Origin: Eubacteriales Family XIII. Incertae Sedis bacterium
GTDB taxonomy: Bacteria > Bacillota_A > Clostridia > Peptostreptococcales > Anaerovoracaceae
Length of the DNA: 8,282 nt
Assembly: GCA_031280075.1 (NCBI GenBank)
Contig: JAITHG010000049.1
Span: forward strand, 1-8,282
Reading direction: 5' to 3'
Positions 1 to 7,165 of the stretch are shown here, in pieces; the stretch's first letter is position 1; each line of letters begins with the position of its first letter. Below the pieces are notes generated by a model that saw nothing but the letters and a program-made list of their open reading frames with translations, had not been told where the DNA came from and did not search any database. The translations under genes and the position numbers were made by a program.

Positions 1-590
1 TTGACCGGGACGACCCAGCGGCTGCCACGCTGCGTGACGAGCTGCTCGCGCAGCATGCCCGCATAGGTGGGCGAGGTGATCATCTTGTTCAGGCGTGCGC
101 GGATCGCCTCGTTCTGCAGGGCGATGTTCCGGCGGATGCGCCGCAGCTCCGGCGAGGCAGCATCCGCCATCTCCGTCTCGCTGACGATGGACGACTCGAT
201 GCGGGACTCCAGTGCCTTGTCCGCTTCGATGGCGACGGCGATGTCCGTCAGGATGGGCACGTCCCGGACATCCGATCGCAGGAAGGCGGAGGCACGGCGC
301 GCGATGCCCAGGTGTTTTGCGACGGCGAGAAGCTGTGACATCGACAGCACGCCGCCCTTGTCCGCATAGCGCGCCATGTCCGCAATGTCGCCAAACTCCC
401 CAAGCGGCAGCGACCCCTTGCGCATGATGACCGCCACCGCCTGCTCCGTCTCCCGCTGCCGTTCGAGCACCGTCTCGAAGACGCTGGACGGCGCGAGCGA
501 AAGCGCGGCGGCAGCACCCAGTGCGGATGTCGTGCGCGCCGCGAGCATCCCGGCGATCTTGTCGAATTCAAGTATCTTCAGGACATCCAT
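1..590 (-). CDS. mutS2: MutS2-family protein (endonuclease MutS2 / ribosome-rescue ATPase), N-terminal part, cut by window edge
   Basis: The reading frame opens at ATG 590 and stays open to the window edge, giving 196 complete codons; the family is usually near 780 residues, so only the N-terminal quarter is visible. The start resembles MutS2: 'LEFDKIAGMLAARTTSALG' at residues 7-25, then 'LPLGEFGDIADMARYADKGG' at 61-80, a helical stretch around 115-185, and 'GSRWVVPV' at 189-196, which matches the conserved region just before the MutS2 core. The ATPase (Walker) and C-terminal Smr nuclease domains would lie outside the window. Known of the family: MutS2 lacks the mismatch-recognition domain of MutS, has been linked to suppression of recombination, and in Bacillus to splitting collided ribosomes. 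The ATG follows an AGGA box four bases upstream. It lies 79 bp downstream of zapA on the same strand, as in other Firmicutes, although Bacillus has cvpA-like yshB and polX between them. Confidence 0.93.
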   Translation of the reverse strand, partial: MDVLKILEFDKIAGMLAARTTSALGAAAALSLAPSSVFETVLERQRETEQAVAVIMRKGSLPLGEFGDIADMARYADKGGVLSMSQLLAVAKHLGIARRASAFLRSDVRDVPILTDIAVAIEADKALESRIESSIVSETEMADAASPELRRIRRNIALQNEAIRARLNKMITSPTYAGMLREQLVTQRGSRWVVPV

Positions 591-669
591 ATTTTCCTAC
601 AGCCTTTGGTATTGCTCCAAATCACTCCTGTCTTGCGCACAGGATCCAGCGTCGCGCCAACCCCTTCCG

Positions 670-1290
670 CTACTCATGCAGTTTTCGGAATCGTTCCAAA
701 TCTCCCTTGACCTGGATGTTCTCCATCTGCAGCTCGAAGTAGTTGCCTTCCAGCTCCTTGTACTTGTCCTCGAGGGCGCGGATCTGCTCCGCAGAGACGA
801 CCTGCCCTTCCTCACGTGCCTTCAGGCGCTGGGCGAGCCCCTGTACGCGCGCCTCCAGCTCCGTGATGCGGTTGTCCTTCTCCGCAGAGGACTTCAGCAG
901 AGAATCGTTTTCGATCGCCTTCTGATTCAACTTTTCCTGAATCGCGTCCTTCTGCTCGACAGAGGCCTGCGCATCCTCCTTGTACTGCAGGAAACTGCGC
1001 TTTGCCTCCTCCCAGAGCTGGATGTAGTGCTGGATGTCCTTGCCCAGCTGATCCTTCTCCAGTTCCCCTTCGGCTACCTGCGTCCGCAGGGTGAACAGTT
1101 CGTCCGCAATATTCACCGCCGTCAACACCGCCAGAGAGGAAAAGGATCCGCCCCCGAGGGCATCGGAGATCTCCGACATGGTCTCGTCCACTTTATAGGC
1201 GATCTTCAGGATCTCGTCTCTCGGACGCTCGCCAGAGATGGTGTACTCATGCCCGTAAATTGTCACCGTCACTTTGTTCTGCCCGTTCAT
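670..1290 (-). CDS. zapA: Cell division protein ZapA, unusually long coiled-coil form
   Basis: A 206-residue protein. Residues 1-70 are the ZapA head: 'VTVTIYGHEYTISGE' at 7-21, then 'DEILKIAYKVDETMSEI' at 25-41 and 'LAVLTAVNIADELFTLR' at 53-69, the typical helix with the AxNIADEL pattern. From about residue 75 to 206 the sequence is almost entirely charged helix rich in E, K, Q and L with no proline, which reads as one long coiled coil. Known of the family: ZapA binds FtsZ in the cytoplasm and cross-links or aligns its protofilaments in the Z-ring. Usual ZapA proteins are about 85-110 residues, so this one has roughly 100 extra residues. The start at 1290 is supported by the AGAGGTGA box at 1296-1303, five bases upstream. 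It lies downstream of pheT and upstream of mutS2, as in Bacillus, and is in the same cluster as ftsZ, its target. Confidence 0.92.
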   Translation of the reverse strand: MNGQNKVTVTIYGHEYTISGERPRDEILKIAYKVDETMSEISDALGGGSFSSLAVLTAVNIADELFTLRTQVAEGELEKDQLGKDIQHYIQLWEEAKRSFLQYKEDAQASVEQKDAIQEKLNQKAIENDSLLKSSAEKDNRITELEARVQGLAQRLKAREEGQVVSAEQIRALEDKYKELEGNYFELQMENIQVKGDLERFRKLHE

Positions 1291-1364
1291 TCAGATCACC
1301 TCTTTCGCACAGCTGCCCGCACTTATCATTGTCTGTCCCATCTCAACCATTCTGTACCTATTCT

Positions 1365-1387
1365 ATTATTGTACAACAATCATTATA
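1365..1387 (-). promoter_or_regulatory. Candidate zapA promoter -10 box with overlapping 16-bp near-palindrome
   Basis: In the 107-bp gap between pheT and zapA the minus strand carries a perfect TATAAT at 1387-1382. Immediately downstream, at 1365-1380, lies ATTATTGTACAACAAT (plus strand), which is palindromic at 14 of 16 positions around the core TTGTACAA. If TATAAT is a -10 box, transcription would start near 1375, inside the dyad, as expected for a repressor site. No good -35 hexamer is seen at the correct distance: the bases there (1405-1410) read GCGCGA and lie within the pheT coding end. The promoter call is therefore tentative. The dyad is too AT-rich and has no following T run, so it does not look like a terminator. 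Confidence 0.4.
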
Positions 1388-1397
1388 TACCGATGCT

Positions 1398-3848
1398 TCA
1401 TGCGTCGCGCAGTGTGGCGCCCGTCCCCTCCGACAGCTTCCCGAGAATCCGCGCGTGCACCTTGCCCGCCTCTTCGTCGGTCAGCGTGCGGTCGGGGGCG
1501 CGGTACACGAGGCTGAAGCTCAGGCTCTTGCAACCCTCCGGAATCTGCTGCCCCCGGTAGACATCGAAGAGCGCCACGCTCTCCAGGATCCCGCCGCCGT
1601 TCGCGAGGCAGATCTCCTCGATGCTGCGTACGGTCACGTCCTCCTCCGCGAGCAGGCTGATGTCCAGCGTCACGGCGGGGAAGCGTCCAAGCGGGCTGTA
1701 TGCCCGCATCAGGTCTGCGTGTTCCATAACGAGACCGAGTTCGATGTCGGCAGCGCACGCCGTCGTCCCTATGCCATATCCTTCGAGCACGGCGGGATGC
1801 ACCTCACCGAGCGTCCCGAGCACGGCATCGCCCCCGTCCGCTGCCGCACCCGGCAGCAGGACACGGGCGCAGCGCCCCGGATGGAAGACCGGCGAATCCG
1901 CACAGGCCTCGAAGACTGCCCTGCGGATGCCGAGCCGTGCCAGCACGGCCTCTACAGCACCCTTCAGCACAAAGAATCCGTACTCCCCTCCGTAACCGCC
2001 AAGTGTCAGACAGATGCGTTCGTCCGGCAGTTCCGTACACGCCCCCCCGACAAACACATTTCCGATCTCAAAGAGCCGCACCGATTCGTTCTTCCGGCTG
2101 TAATTCCCGGACAGGATGTCCAGGAAGGATGGGAGCATTGTCGTCCGCATGACGCTGTTCTCCTCGCCGAGCGGGTTGATGAGCCGCACGAACGAACGCA
2201 GCGGCGAGTCTTCGGGCGCGCCGATGCGATCGACGCTCTTCGGCGAGACGAAGCTGTAGGTGGCGATCTCCGAATACCCGATGCCGGACAGGAGGTCGCG
2301 CACGATGCCCCGAAGCCGCCAGTCTGTCGAAAGGGACGTCTCGACATTGTCCCTGTGCTGCGTGACCTCAAGGCGATCATAGCCGTACATGCGTGCGACT
2401 TCCTCCGTGTAATCGATCTCTTCCTTCAGGTCTACGCGTACCGAGGGGGGGGTCACCATCATGATGTTTTCGTCGCCATCCGGAGAGGCTGCGACAACGA
2501 TCTCCAACCTGGAGAGCAGCCCTTCCATGTCACTGCGGCTGAGCGAAGTCCCGAGCACCTGGTTCATGCGCGATACGCGGATCGCAACGGGCTTCGGCTC
2601 CGTCTTGCCCGGATAGCAGTCCACAGAGCCGGAGAGCACGCGCCCGGCACCCGTCTGCGCGACGAGCGAGAGGACTCTGTCTGCCGCCGCCCCGGAGAGC
2701 TCAGCGGCGATGCCCTTCTCATAGCGCGAGGATGCCTCCGTTCGCACGCCCAGCGCCTTGGATGTGCGACGCACACTGTCAGGCTCGAAGTTTGCGGATT
2801 CTACGAGGATGGTCTGCGTATCTTCCACGATCTCTGAGTTCAGACCGCCCATGACGCCTGCTACGGCAACGCCCTTCTCCGCATCCTTGATGAGCAGCAT
2901 CTCCGCGCCCATCGTCCGCTCCGTCCCGTCCAGCGTGGTGAAGCACTCACCCTCCGCCGCCGTATCCACGACGATGCGCCCGCCGGCGATCTGGCGGATG
3001 TCGAAGGCGTGGATGGGGTGCCCGTATTCGAGCATGACGTAGTTCGTGATGTCCACGATGTTGTTGATGGGGCGCATGCCCGCAAACATGAGGCGGCGCT
3101 GCATCCACCAGGGGCTCTCCTGGATGACGATGTCCTGCGCAACGCGCGCGACGTAGCGAGGACAGAGATCCGGCCGTCTGATCTCGACCGCGATGTGATC
3201 GGACGAGCAGGCAGATGCGTCCTCTCCCCGGACGGAGGTGTCCGGCAGCTTCAGCGGCATATTCAGGGTTGCTGCGGCCTCGCGCGCCAACCCGATGATC
3301 GAGAGGCAGTCTGGGCGGTTGGGTGTGATCTCGAAATCAATGACGGTCTCATCCAACCCGAGCGTACGCAAAAAATCGTCTCCGGGCTCGGCACCCGTGT
3401 CCTCCGGCAGTGCCCAAATGCCTTCGCGCACGTGAACGGGCGTGACCTTGTCGTCGAAGCCCAGCTCCTGCGCCGAGCAGATCATGCCGAACGACTCGAC
3501 GCCGCGCAGCTTGCTCCGCTTGATCTTGAAATCATCCGGCAGCACGGCACCGACCATCGCCACTGGGACGAGCTGCCCTGCCGCCACGTTCGGCGCGCCG
3601 CAGACGATCTGGAGGGGCGCCCCCCCCTCGGATGCGGGGCCTACGTCCACGAGACAGACGTGCAGGTGATCCGAATTCTCGTGGTCTTTCACTTCGAGGA
3701 CACGTCCCACCACGATGCCGGAGAGACCGGCTCCAAAGGTGTGCATGCCTTCGACGTTCGAACCCGACATCACCATGCGCTCGGCGAACTCTGCCGCCTC
3801 AAGCGTGATTTCCGTATATTCTTTCAACCAACTCAGGGGTACAAGCAT
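1398..3848 (-). CDS. pheT: Phenylalanine--tRNA ligase beta subunit
   Basis: An 816-residue protein of the full bacterial length (about 800). With PheS it forms the alpha2-beta2 enzyme that attaches phenylalanine to tRNA-Phe in the cytoplasm; the beta subunit binds tRNA and edits mischarged tyrosine. Domains seen in order: N-terminal 'LVPLSWLKEY' at 2-11; tRNA-binding OB-fold at about 40-155 with 'HENSDHLHVCLVDVG' (56-70); B3/4 editing region at about 210-390 with 'INNIVDITNYVMLEYGHPIH' (261-280) and 'SKALGVRTEASSRYEKG' (363-379); B5 domain at about 410-490 with 'DLKEEIDYTEEVARMYGYD' (473-491); synthetase-like core at about 495-700; and a C-terminal ferredoxin-fold anticodon-binding domain at about 716-815 ending 'GATLRDA'. 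The start at 3848 is supported by AAGGAGTGA at 3856-3864, seven bases upstream. It follows pheS by 88 bp. Three homopolymer runs of 7-8 C or G lie within the gene, but the frame is intact throughout. Confidence 0.98.
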   Translation of the reverse strand: MLVPLSWLKEYTEITLEAAEFAERMVMSGSNVEGMHTFGAGLSGIVVGRVLEVKDHENSDHLHVCLVDVGPASEGGAPLQIVCGAPNVAAGQLVPVAMVGAVLPDDFKIKRSKLRGVESFGMICSAQELGFDDKVTPVHVREGIWALPEDTGAEPGDDFLRTLGLDETVIDFEITPNRPDCLSIIGLAREAAATLNMPLKLPDTSVRGEDASACSSDHIAVEIRRPDLCPRYVARVAQDIVIQESPWWMQRRLMFAGMRPINNIVDITNYVMLEYGHPIHAFDIRQIAGGRIVVDTAAEGECFTTLDGTERTMGAEMLLIKDAEKGVAVAGVMGGLNSEIVEDTQTILVESANFEPDSVRRTSKALGVRTEASSRYEKGIAAELSGAAADRVLSLVAQTGAGRVLSGSVDCYPGKTEPKPVAIRVSRMNQVLGTSLSRSDMEGLLSRLEIVVAASPDGDENIMMVTPPSVRVDLKEEIDYTEEVARMYGYDRLEVTQHRDNVETSLSTDWRLRGIVRDLLSGIGYSEIATYSFVSPKSVDRIGAPEDSPLRSFVRLINPLGEENSVMRTTMLPSFLDILSGNYSRKNESVRLFEIGNVFVGGACTELPDERICLTLGGYGGEYGFFVLKGAVEAVLARLGIRRAVFEACADSPVFHPGRCARVLLPGAAADGGDAVLGTLGEVHPAVLEGYGIGTTACAADIELGLVMEHADLMRAYSPLGRFPAVTLDISLLAEEDVTVRSIEEICLANGGGILESVALFDVYRGQQIPEGCKSLSFSLVYRAPDRTLTDEEAGKVHARILGKLSEGTGATLRDA

Positions 3849-3936
3849 TGTCTGGTCACTCCTTCTTCTGTACGTGCTGTCCTCTCATCCCCGAACCTTT
3901 GCCTGCGTGGCTCGATGCGCGGGGTCTTCGTCGCCG

Positions 3937-4959
3937 TCATGCGAACTGGTTCAAAAAGCGGACATCGTTCTCATAAAACAGCCTGATGTCGGCTACGCCG
4001 TGCCGCAGCATGGCGATGCGCTCCACGCCCATACCGAAGGCGAAGCCGGTATACCGCTCCGTGTCCACGCCACCGACCTTGAGCACGTTTGGATGCACCA
4101 TGCCGCAGCCCAGGATCTCAATCCAGCCGCTGCCCTTGCACACGCGGCAACCGCTTCCGCCGCAGGCGAAGCAGGACATGTCCATCTCCGCCGAAGGCTC
4201 GGTGAATGGGAAGAAATGGGGTCGGAACTTCGTCCGGACATCCTCGCCAAACATGCGTTTTGCGAACGCATCGAGCGTGCCCTTGAGATCTGTCATCGTC
4301 ACGCCCTCGTCCACGAGCAGACCTTCCACTTGGTGAAACATCGGCGAATGCGTCGCATCCGGCGTGTCCGTCCGAAAGCAGCGCCCCGGCGAAATCACCT
4401 TGATGGGCGGTGCACTGCGCAACAGCGTCCGCACCTGCACCGGCGAGGTCTGCGTCCGCAGCAGGATGTCTTCCGAGATGTAGAAGGTGTCCGTCAGGTC
4501 ACGCGAAGGATGGTTGGGCGCAGCGTTCAGCGCGTCAAAATTGTGGAAGACCGTCTCGACCTCCGGTCCTTCTGTGACCGAGTAGCCCATGTTCCCGAAA
4601 ATTCTGGTGATCTCGTCGATGATCTGCGTAATGAGGTGGCGCGCCCCCACGTTCTGCAGCCGTCCCGGCTCTGTGACATCGATGCGTTCTGTGCGCAGCT
4701 TTTCCGACTGCTGGGCGGACAAGATGGATGCCTTGCGCCCGTCGACCAGTTCCGTGATGCGGTCGCGCACAGTGTTCGCCTCCTGGCCGAGTTGCTTGCG
4801 CTCCTCCGGCGAGAGCGAACCCATCGAACGCAGAATCGCCGTCAGTTCCCCTTTTTTCCCAAGGAAGCGGATGCGCACCGCCTCGATGTCCTGCTCGCTC
4901 TTTGCAGCGGCGAGCTGTTCCTCCGCCTGCTTCAACAAATCGTTCGGGTTTGCCAACAT
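3937..4959 (-). CDS. pheS: Phenylalanine--tRNA ligase alpha subunit
   Basis: A 340-residue protein of normal length (about 330-345). It is the catalytic class II subunit of PheRS, which activates phenylalanine with ATP and transfers it to tRNA-Phe. Residues 1-95 are a helical coiled-coil arm. The catalytic domain follows: motif 1 region around 105-135 ('GYSVTEGPEVET', 125-136), motif 2 'SPGRCFRTDTPDATHSPMFH' at 190-209, and motif 3 'GFAFGMGVERIAMLRHGV' at 305-322. A Cys-rich loop at 263-274 (C263, C266, C271, C274) precedes 'GWIEILGCGMVHPNVL', a form common in Firmicutes PheS. The start at 4959 is supported by the ribosome binding site at 4967-4972. The gene lies 11 bp downstream of the RNA methyltransferase gene and 88 bp upstream of pheT, so it is very likely cotranscribed with both. 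There is no room for a T-box leader directly upstream. Confidence 0.98.
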   Translation of the reverse strand: MLANPNDLLKQAEEQLAAAKSEQDIEAVRIRFLGKKGELTAILRSMGSLSPEERKQLGQEANTVRDRITELVDGRKASILSAQQSEKLRTERIDVTEPGRLQNVGARHLITQIIDEITRIFGNMGYSVTEGPEVETVFHNFDALNAAPNHPSRDLTDTFYISEDILLRTQTSPVQVRTLLRSAPPIKVISPGRCFRTDTPDATHSPMFHQVEGLLVDEGVTMTDLKGTLDAFAKRMFGEDVRTKFRPHFFPFTEPSAEMDMSCFACGGSGCRVCKGSGWIEILGCGMVHPNVLKVGGVDTERYTGFAFGMGVERIAMLRHGVADIRLFYENDVRFLNQFA

Positions 4960-4966
4960 AGACGTT

Positions 4967-4973
4967 CTCCTTA
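4967..4973 (-). promoter_or_regulatory. pheS ribosome binding site overlapping the upstream stop codon
   Basis: The minus strand reads TAAGGAG. TAA (4973-4971) is the stop of the methyltransferase gene, and AAGGAG (4972-4967) is a strong Shine-Dalgarno box seven bases before the pheS ATG at 4959. A ribosome terminating on the upstream gene would sit on this site, so translation of the two genes is probably coupled. Confidence 0.8.
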
Positions 4974-5807
4974 TCTCACATCGGCGGCTCTTTCCTGCCG
5001 CGCTTTTTCATATAGAATAATCGATGCCGCCACACCTGCGTTCAGTGACTCGGCAAGCGCCCGCATCGGAATTCCCACACGCATGTCCGCGCCGTCGAGC
5101 AGGGGCTTTGCAACGCCGCCTCCCTCGTTCCCCACCACGAAGGCGATGCGGCCCTCCAGTTGGATCCTGTCACAGGGCTGACCGTCCATGACCAGCGCTG
5201 CCACTGCAATGCCTGCCTTTCGCAGCACACCGAGCATCTGCGCCCCGTCCTCCGCATACAGGAGAGGAACGCGGAAGAGCGCCCCTGCAGCCGCCCTGCA
5301 CGCTTTCGGGGCATAGGCATCCGTCGTGCCGTGCATGAGGATGGCTGCATCCGCGCCGCTCGCATCCGCACTGCGCAGGATCGTTCCTAGGTTACCCGGA
5401 TCCTGCAGTCTGTCGAGCACGACGAGCGTGAGGTTCCCATCGCCTCTGTCCTCCTTGCGCTCCTGCGTCAATTCACGCAGCGCGCTGACCGTGACCGGGA
5501 CAGAGTCCGGCTTCAGCAGCATCGCCATGACACCCCTCGGTGTCACAGCCTCGGCAATTTCGTCGAAGAGCACCTCGGGCAGGATGAGCAGTTCCGCCCC
5601 GCACGCCGCTACTGCCGGGGGCAACGAATCCGGTGGCGTATCCTTGCGAAGGAACACCCGGAGGGGCTCTGCGCCACTGCGGATGGCCTCCTCAATAAGA
5701 ATACCGCCTTCGATGAGGAAGGCGCCATTCATGTCCCTGCCTCTGCGTGTACGCAGCTTGAGCGCCAGCTTCACGGCAGGGTTTGCGCGTGAAGTGATGG
5801 CTTTCAA
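4971..5807 (-). CDS. TrmH/SpoU-family RNA 2'-O-methyltransferase (YsgA-like)
   Basis: A 278-residue SPOUT-class enzyme predicted to transfer a methyl group from S-adenosylmethionine to a ribose 2'-OH in rRNA or tRNA; the exact nucleotide cannot be read from the sequence. The N-terminal part (1-105) is the L30e-like substrate-binding domain with '[15 protein letters not shown]' (4-18) and '[15 protein letters not shown]' (28-42). The catalytic knot domain (about 125-270) has the three SpoU motifs: '[19 protein letters not shown]' (131-149), '[11 protein letters not shown]' (222-232) and '[20 protein letters not shown]' (246-265). The first codon is TTG at 5807-5805, chosen because the conserved ITSRxNP start would be lost with the next in-frame ATG (residue 26). 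The TTG overlaps the ftsZ TGA in the sequence TTGA. No strong ribosome binding site precedes it, which suggests coupling to ftsZ translation. In Bacillus the relative YsgA is also encoded just upstream of pheS. Confidence 0.92.
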   Translation of the reverse strand: MKAITSRANPAVKLALKLRTRRGRDMNGAFLIEGGILIEEAIRSGAEPLRVFLRKDTPPDSLPPAVAACGAELLILPEVLFDEIAEAVTPRGVMAMLLKPDSVPVTVSALRELTQERKEDRGDGNLTLVVLDRLQDPGNLGTILRSADASGADAAILMHGTTDAYAPKACRAAAGALFRVPLLYAEDGAQMLGVLRKAGIAVAALVMDGQPCDRIQLEGRIAFVVGNEGGGVAKPLLDGADMRVGIPMRALAESLNAGVAASIILYEKARQERAADVR

Positions 5808-7090
5808 TCGCGTTTCAGGAAGTCGGGCACGCTGAAGCGGCTCGGGTTGCCATTTTCTTCTGGCTCCGTATCGGCGTACGGGAGGCTTTCCTGCTGGGGC
5901 TCGCTGATCGGCTTGAAGCCGAATTGCTCACCGGTGACTTCGCTGTCCTTCATCTTATTGATAAAGGAGAGCCCAAACCCGTCGCTCGGGGCGGCGGCAC
6001 CATCGAGCGCCCCCTCCTCCACAGCGGGCACGTATGCATCCGCTGCCTCCGGCACAACCTCCGGCGTGGGCACTGCCATCTCGGGTGTCCCCTGCTGCAT
6101 CACCTGCGGCGCCTCGACCTGGGTCTCGTCGAAACCGGTCGCAATGACCGTGATTCGCATCTCGTCCGACATCTCCTCGTAGACCGCCGTGCCGAAGATG
6201 AGTACGACATCCTTGTCGGCTGCCTGCTCGATCTGATCGGCCGCTTCGTTGACCTCGAGCAGGCTCAAATCGTACCCACCCGTGATATTGAGCAGCACTG
6301 CACGGGAACCGTTGATCGAAGTCTCGAGCAGCGGGTTCTCGATGGCGGACTTGACAGCGTCTGCGACCTTGTTCTCGCCGACACCGACACCCGCACCCAT
6401 GTGCGCGATGCCGCGGCTGGCCATGACGGTTCTGATGTCCGCGAAGTCCACATTGATGAGCCCCGGCCTCGTGATGATGTCCGTGATGCCCTGTACGCCC
6501 TGTTTGAGCACGTCGTTTGCCAGCATGAGCGCGTCCTCCACCGTCGTGCTCCTGTCCGCGATGAGCAGGAGTTTGTCGTTGGGGATCACGACCAAGGAGT
6601 CTACATATTTCTTCAGATACTGGATTCCGAGATCGGCGTTTGTGCCGCGTTTCTTGCCCTCGAACGAGAACGGGCGCGTGACGATGCCTACCGTCAAGAT
6701 GCCGAGTTCGCGGCTGAGCTTCGCGACGATGGGGGCAGCCCCCGTACCTGTACCTCCACCCATGCCGGCGGTGATAAAGACCATGTCAGCACCTTTGATG
6801 GCATTCTCTATGTCAGAGATGCTCTCCTCGGCGGATGCCTGCCCCTTCTCAGGCAGACCGCCCGCCCCGAGCCCTCCCGTGATCTTGTCTCCGATGCGGA
6901 TCTTCACATCCGCCTTGTTCCCAGCCAAATCCTGTGCGTCCGTGTTGATGGCAATGTACTCCACACCTTCCAGCTGGGACTCGATCATTCGGTTCACAGC
7001 ATTGCCGCCACCGCCCCCGATGCCGATCACGACCAGCTTGGCGCTTCCTTTGTCATTGGTTTCAAACTTCAGCATTCCTTCGATTGCCAT
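5804..7090 (-). CDS. ftsZ: Cell division GTPase FtsZ
   Basis: A 428-residue tubulin homologue that polymerises with GTP at midcell to form the Z-ring. Seen: glycine-rich nucleotide loop '[15 protein letters not shown]' at 21-35; tubulin signature GGGTGTG at 111-117; '[13 protein letters not shown]' at 143-155; T7 loop '[11 protein letters not shown]' at 210-220, with D215 and D218 at the positions that complete the GTPase site of the next subunit; and the C-terminal domain to about 319 ending in 'VTVIATGF'. Residues 320-416 are an acidic proline-rich linker, followed by the C-terminal peptide '[11 protein letters not shown]' (418-428), which in other FtsZ proteins binds partners such as FtsA and ZapD-type proteins. 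Start choice: ATG 7090 lies 10 bases after a perfect AAGGAGG. An upstream ATG at 7099 is only one base from that box, and ATG 7075 (giving 'MLKFETND', like Bacillus) is 25 bases away. An 18-bp-spaced promoter lies upstream. No ftsA or mur gene is adjacent. Confidence 0.97.
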   Translation of the reverse strand: MAIEGMLKFETNDKGSAKLVVIGIGGGGGNAVNRMIESQLEGVEYIAINTDAQDLAGNKADVKIRIGDKITGGLGAGGLPEKGQASAEESISDIENAIKGADMVFITAGMGGGTGTGAAPIVAKLSRELGILTVGIVTRPFSFEGKKRGTNADLGIQYLKKYVDSLVVIPNDKLLLIADRSTTVEDALMLANDVLKQGVQGITDIITRPGLINVDFADIRTVMASRGIAHMGAGVGVGENKVADAVKSAIENPLLETSINGSRAVLLNITGGYDLSLLEVNEAADQIEQAADKDVVLIFGTAVYEEMSDEMRITVIATGFDETQVEAPQVMQQGTPEMAVPTPEVVPEAADAYVPAVEEGALDGAAAPSDGFGLSFINKMKDSEVTGEQFGFKPISEPQQESLPYADTEPEENGNPSRFSVPDFLKRD

Positions 7091-7100
7091 CGCGCACATT

Positions 7101-7107
7101 CCTCCTT
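7101..7107 (-). promoter_or_regulatory. ftsZ ribosome binding site (decides the start codon)
   Basis: The minus strand reads AAGGAGG, fully complementary to the 3' end of 16S rRNA. Its distance is 10 bases to ATG 7090, one base to ATG 7099 and 25 bases to ATG 7075. The middle option is the only workable one, so ftsZ is taken to begin '[10 protein letters not shown]'. Confidence 0.8.
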
Positions 7108-7165
7108 AAATGATTTCCGCTATTCTGACGGCCAGAGCCGCATCCCCTCCATCTGGTATAGTGAG

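Noticed and set aside
591..669. Possible small gene between zapA and mutS2
   Set aside because: No frame with a start codon, suitable ribosome binding site and useful length is present; only the mutS2 ribosome binding site can be identified.
376..1560. Plus-strand open frame of 394 codons antisense to mutS2, zapA and the pheT end
   Set aside because: It crosses three genes and two intergenic gaps on the opposite strand and has no recognisable domain. It is explained by the scarcity of stop codons in GC-rich antisense frames.
1260..2837. Plus-strand open frame of 525 codons antisense to pheT
   Set aside because: It lies opposite a complete, well-conserved pheT. The composition is rich in R, H, A and V as expected of a mirrored GC-rich frame, with no domain and no ribosome binding site case.
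4850..4862. A6 run followed by GGG in pheS (coding strand GGG AAA AAA GGG), considered as a -1 frameshift site
   Set aside because: The zero-frame does not match the X XXY YYZ pattern, the codons give the conserved 'LGKKGE' motif, and no alternative product is expected.
3715..5181. Plus-strand open frame of 488 codons antisense to pheS and the methyltransferase gene
   Set aside because: It is a shadow of two clear minus-strand genes; the protein has no recognisable fold or motif.
7091..7099. ftsZ start at ATG 7099 (MCAMAIEG...)
   Set aside because: The AAGGAGG box is only one base from this ATG, so initiation at ATG 7090 is preferred.
7120..7143. Seven-codon reading frame (MRLWPSE) in the ftsZ leader, considered as a regulatory leader peptide
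   Set aside because: The GGAGGGG preceding the ATG touches it with no spacer, and the peptide has no run of regulatory codons such as Phe. Not enough support.
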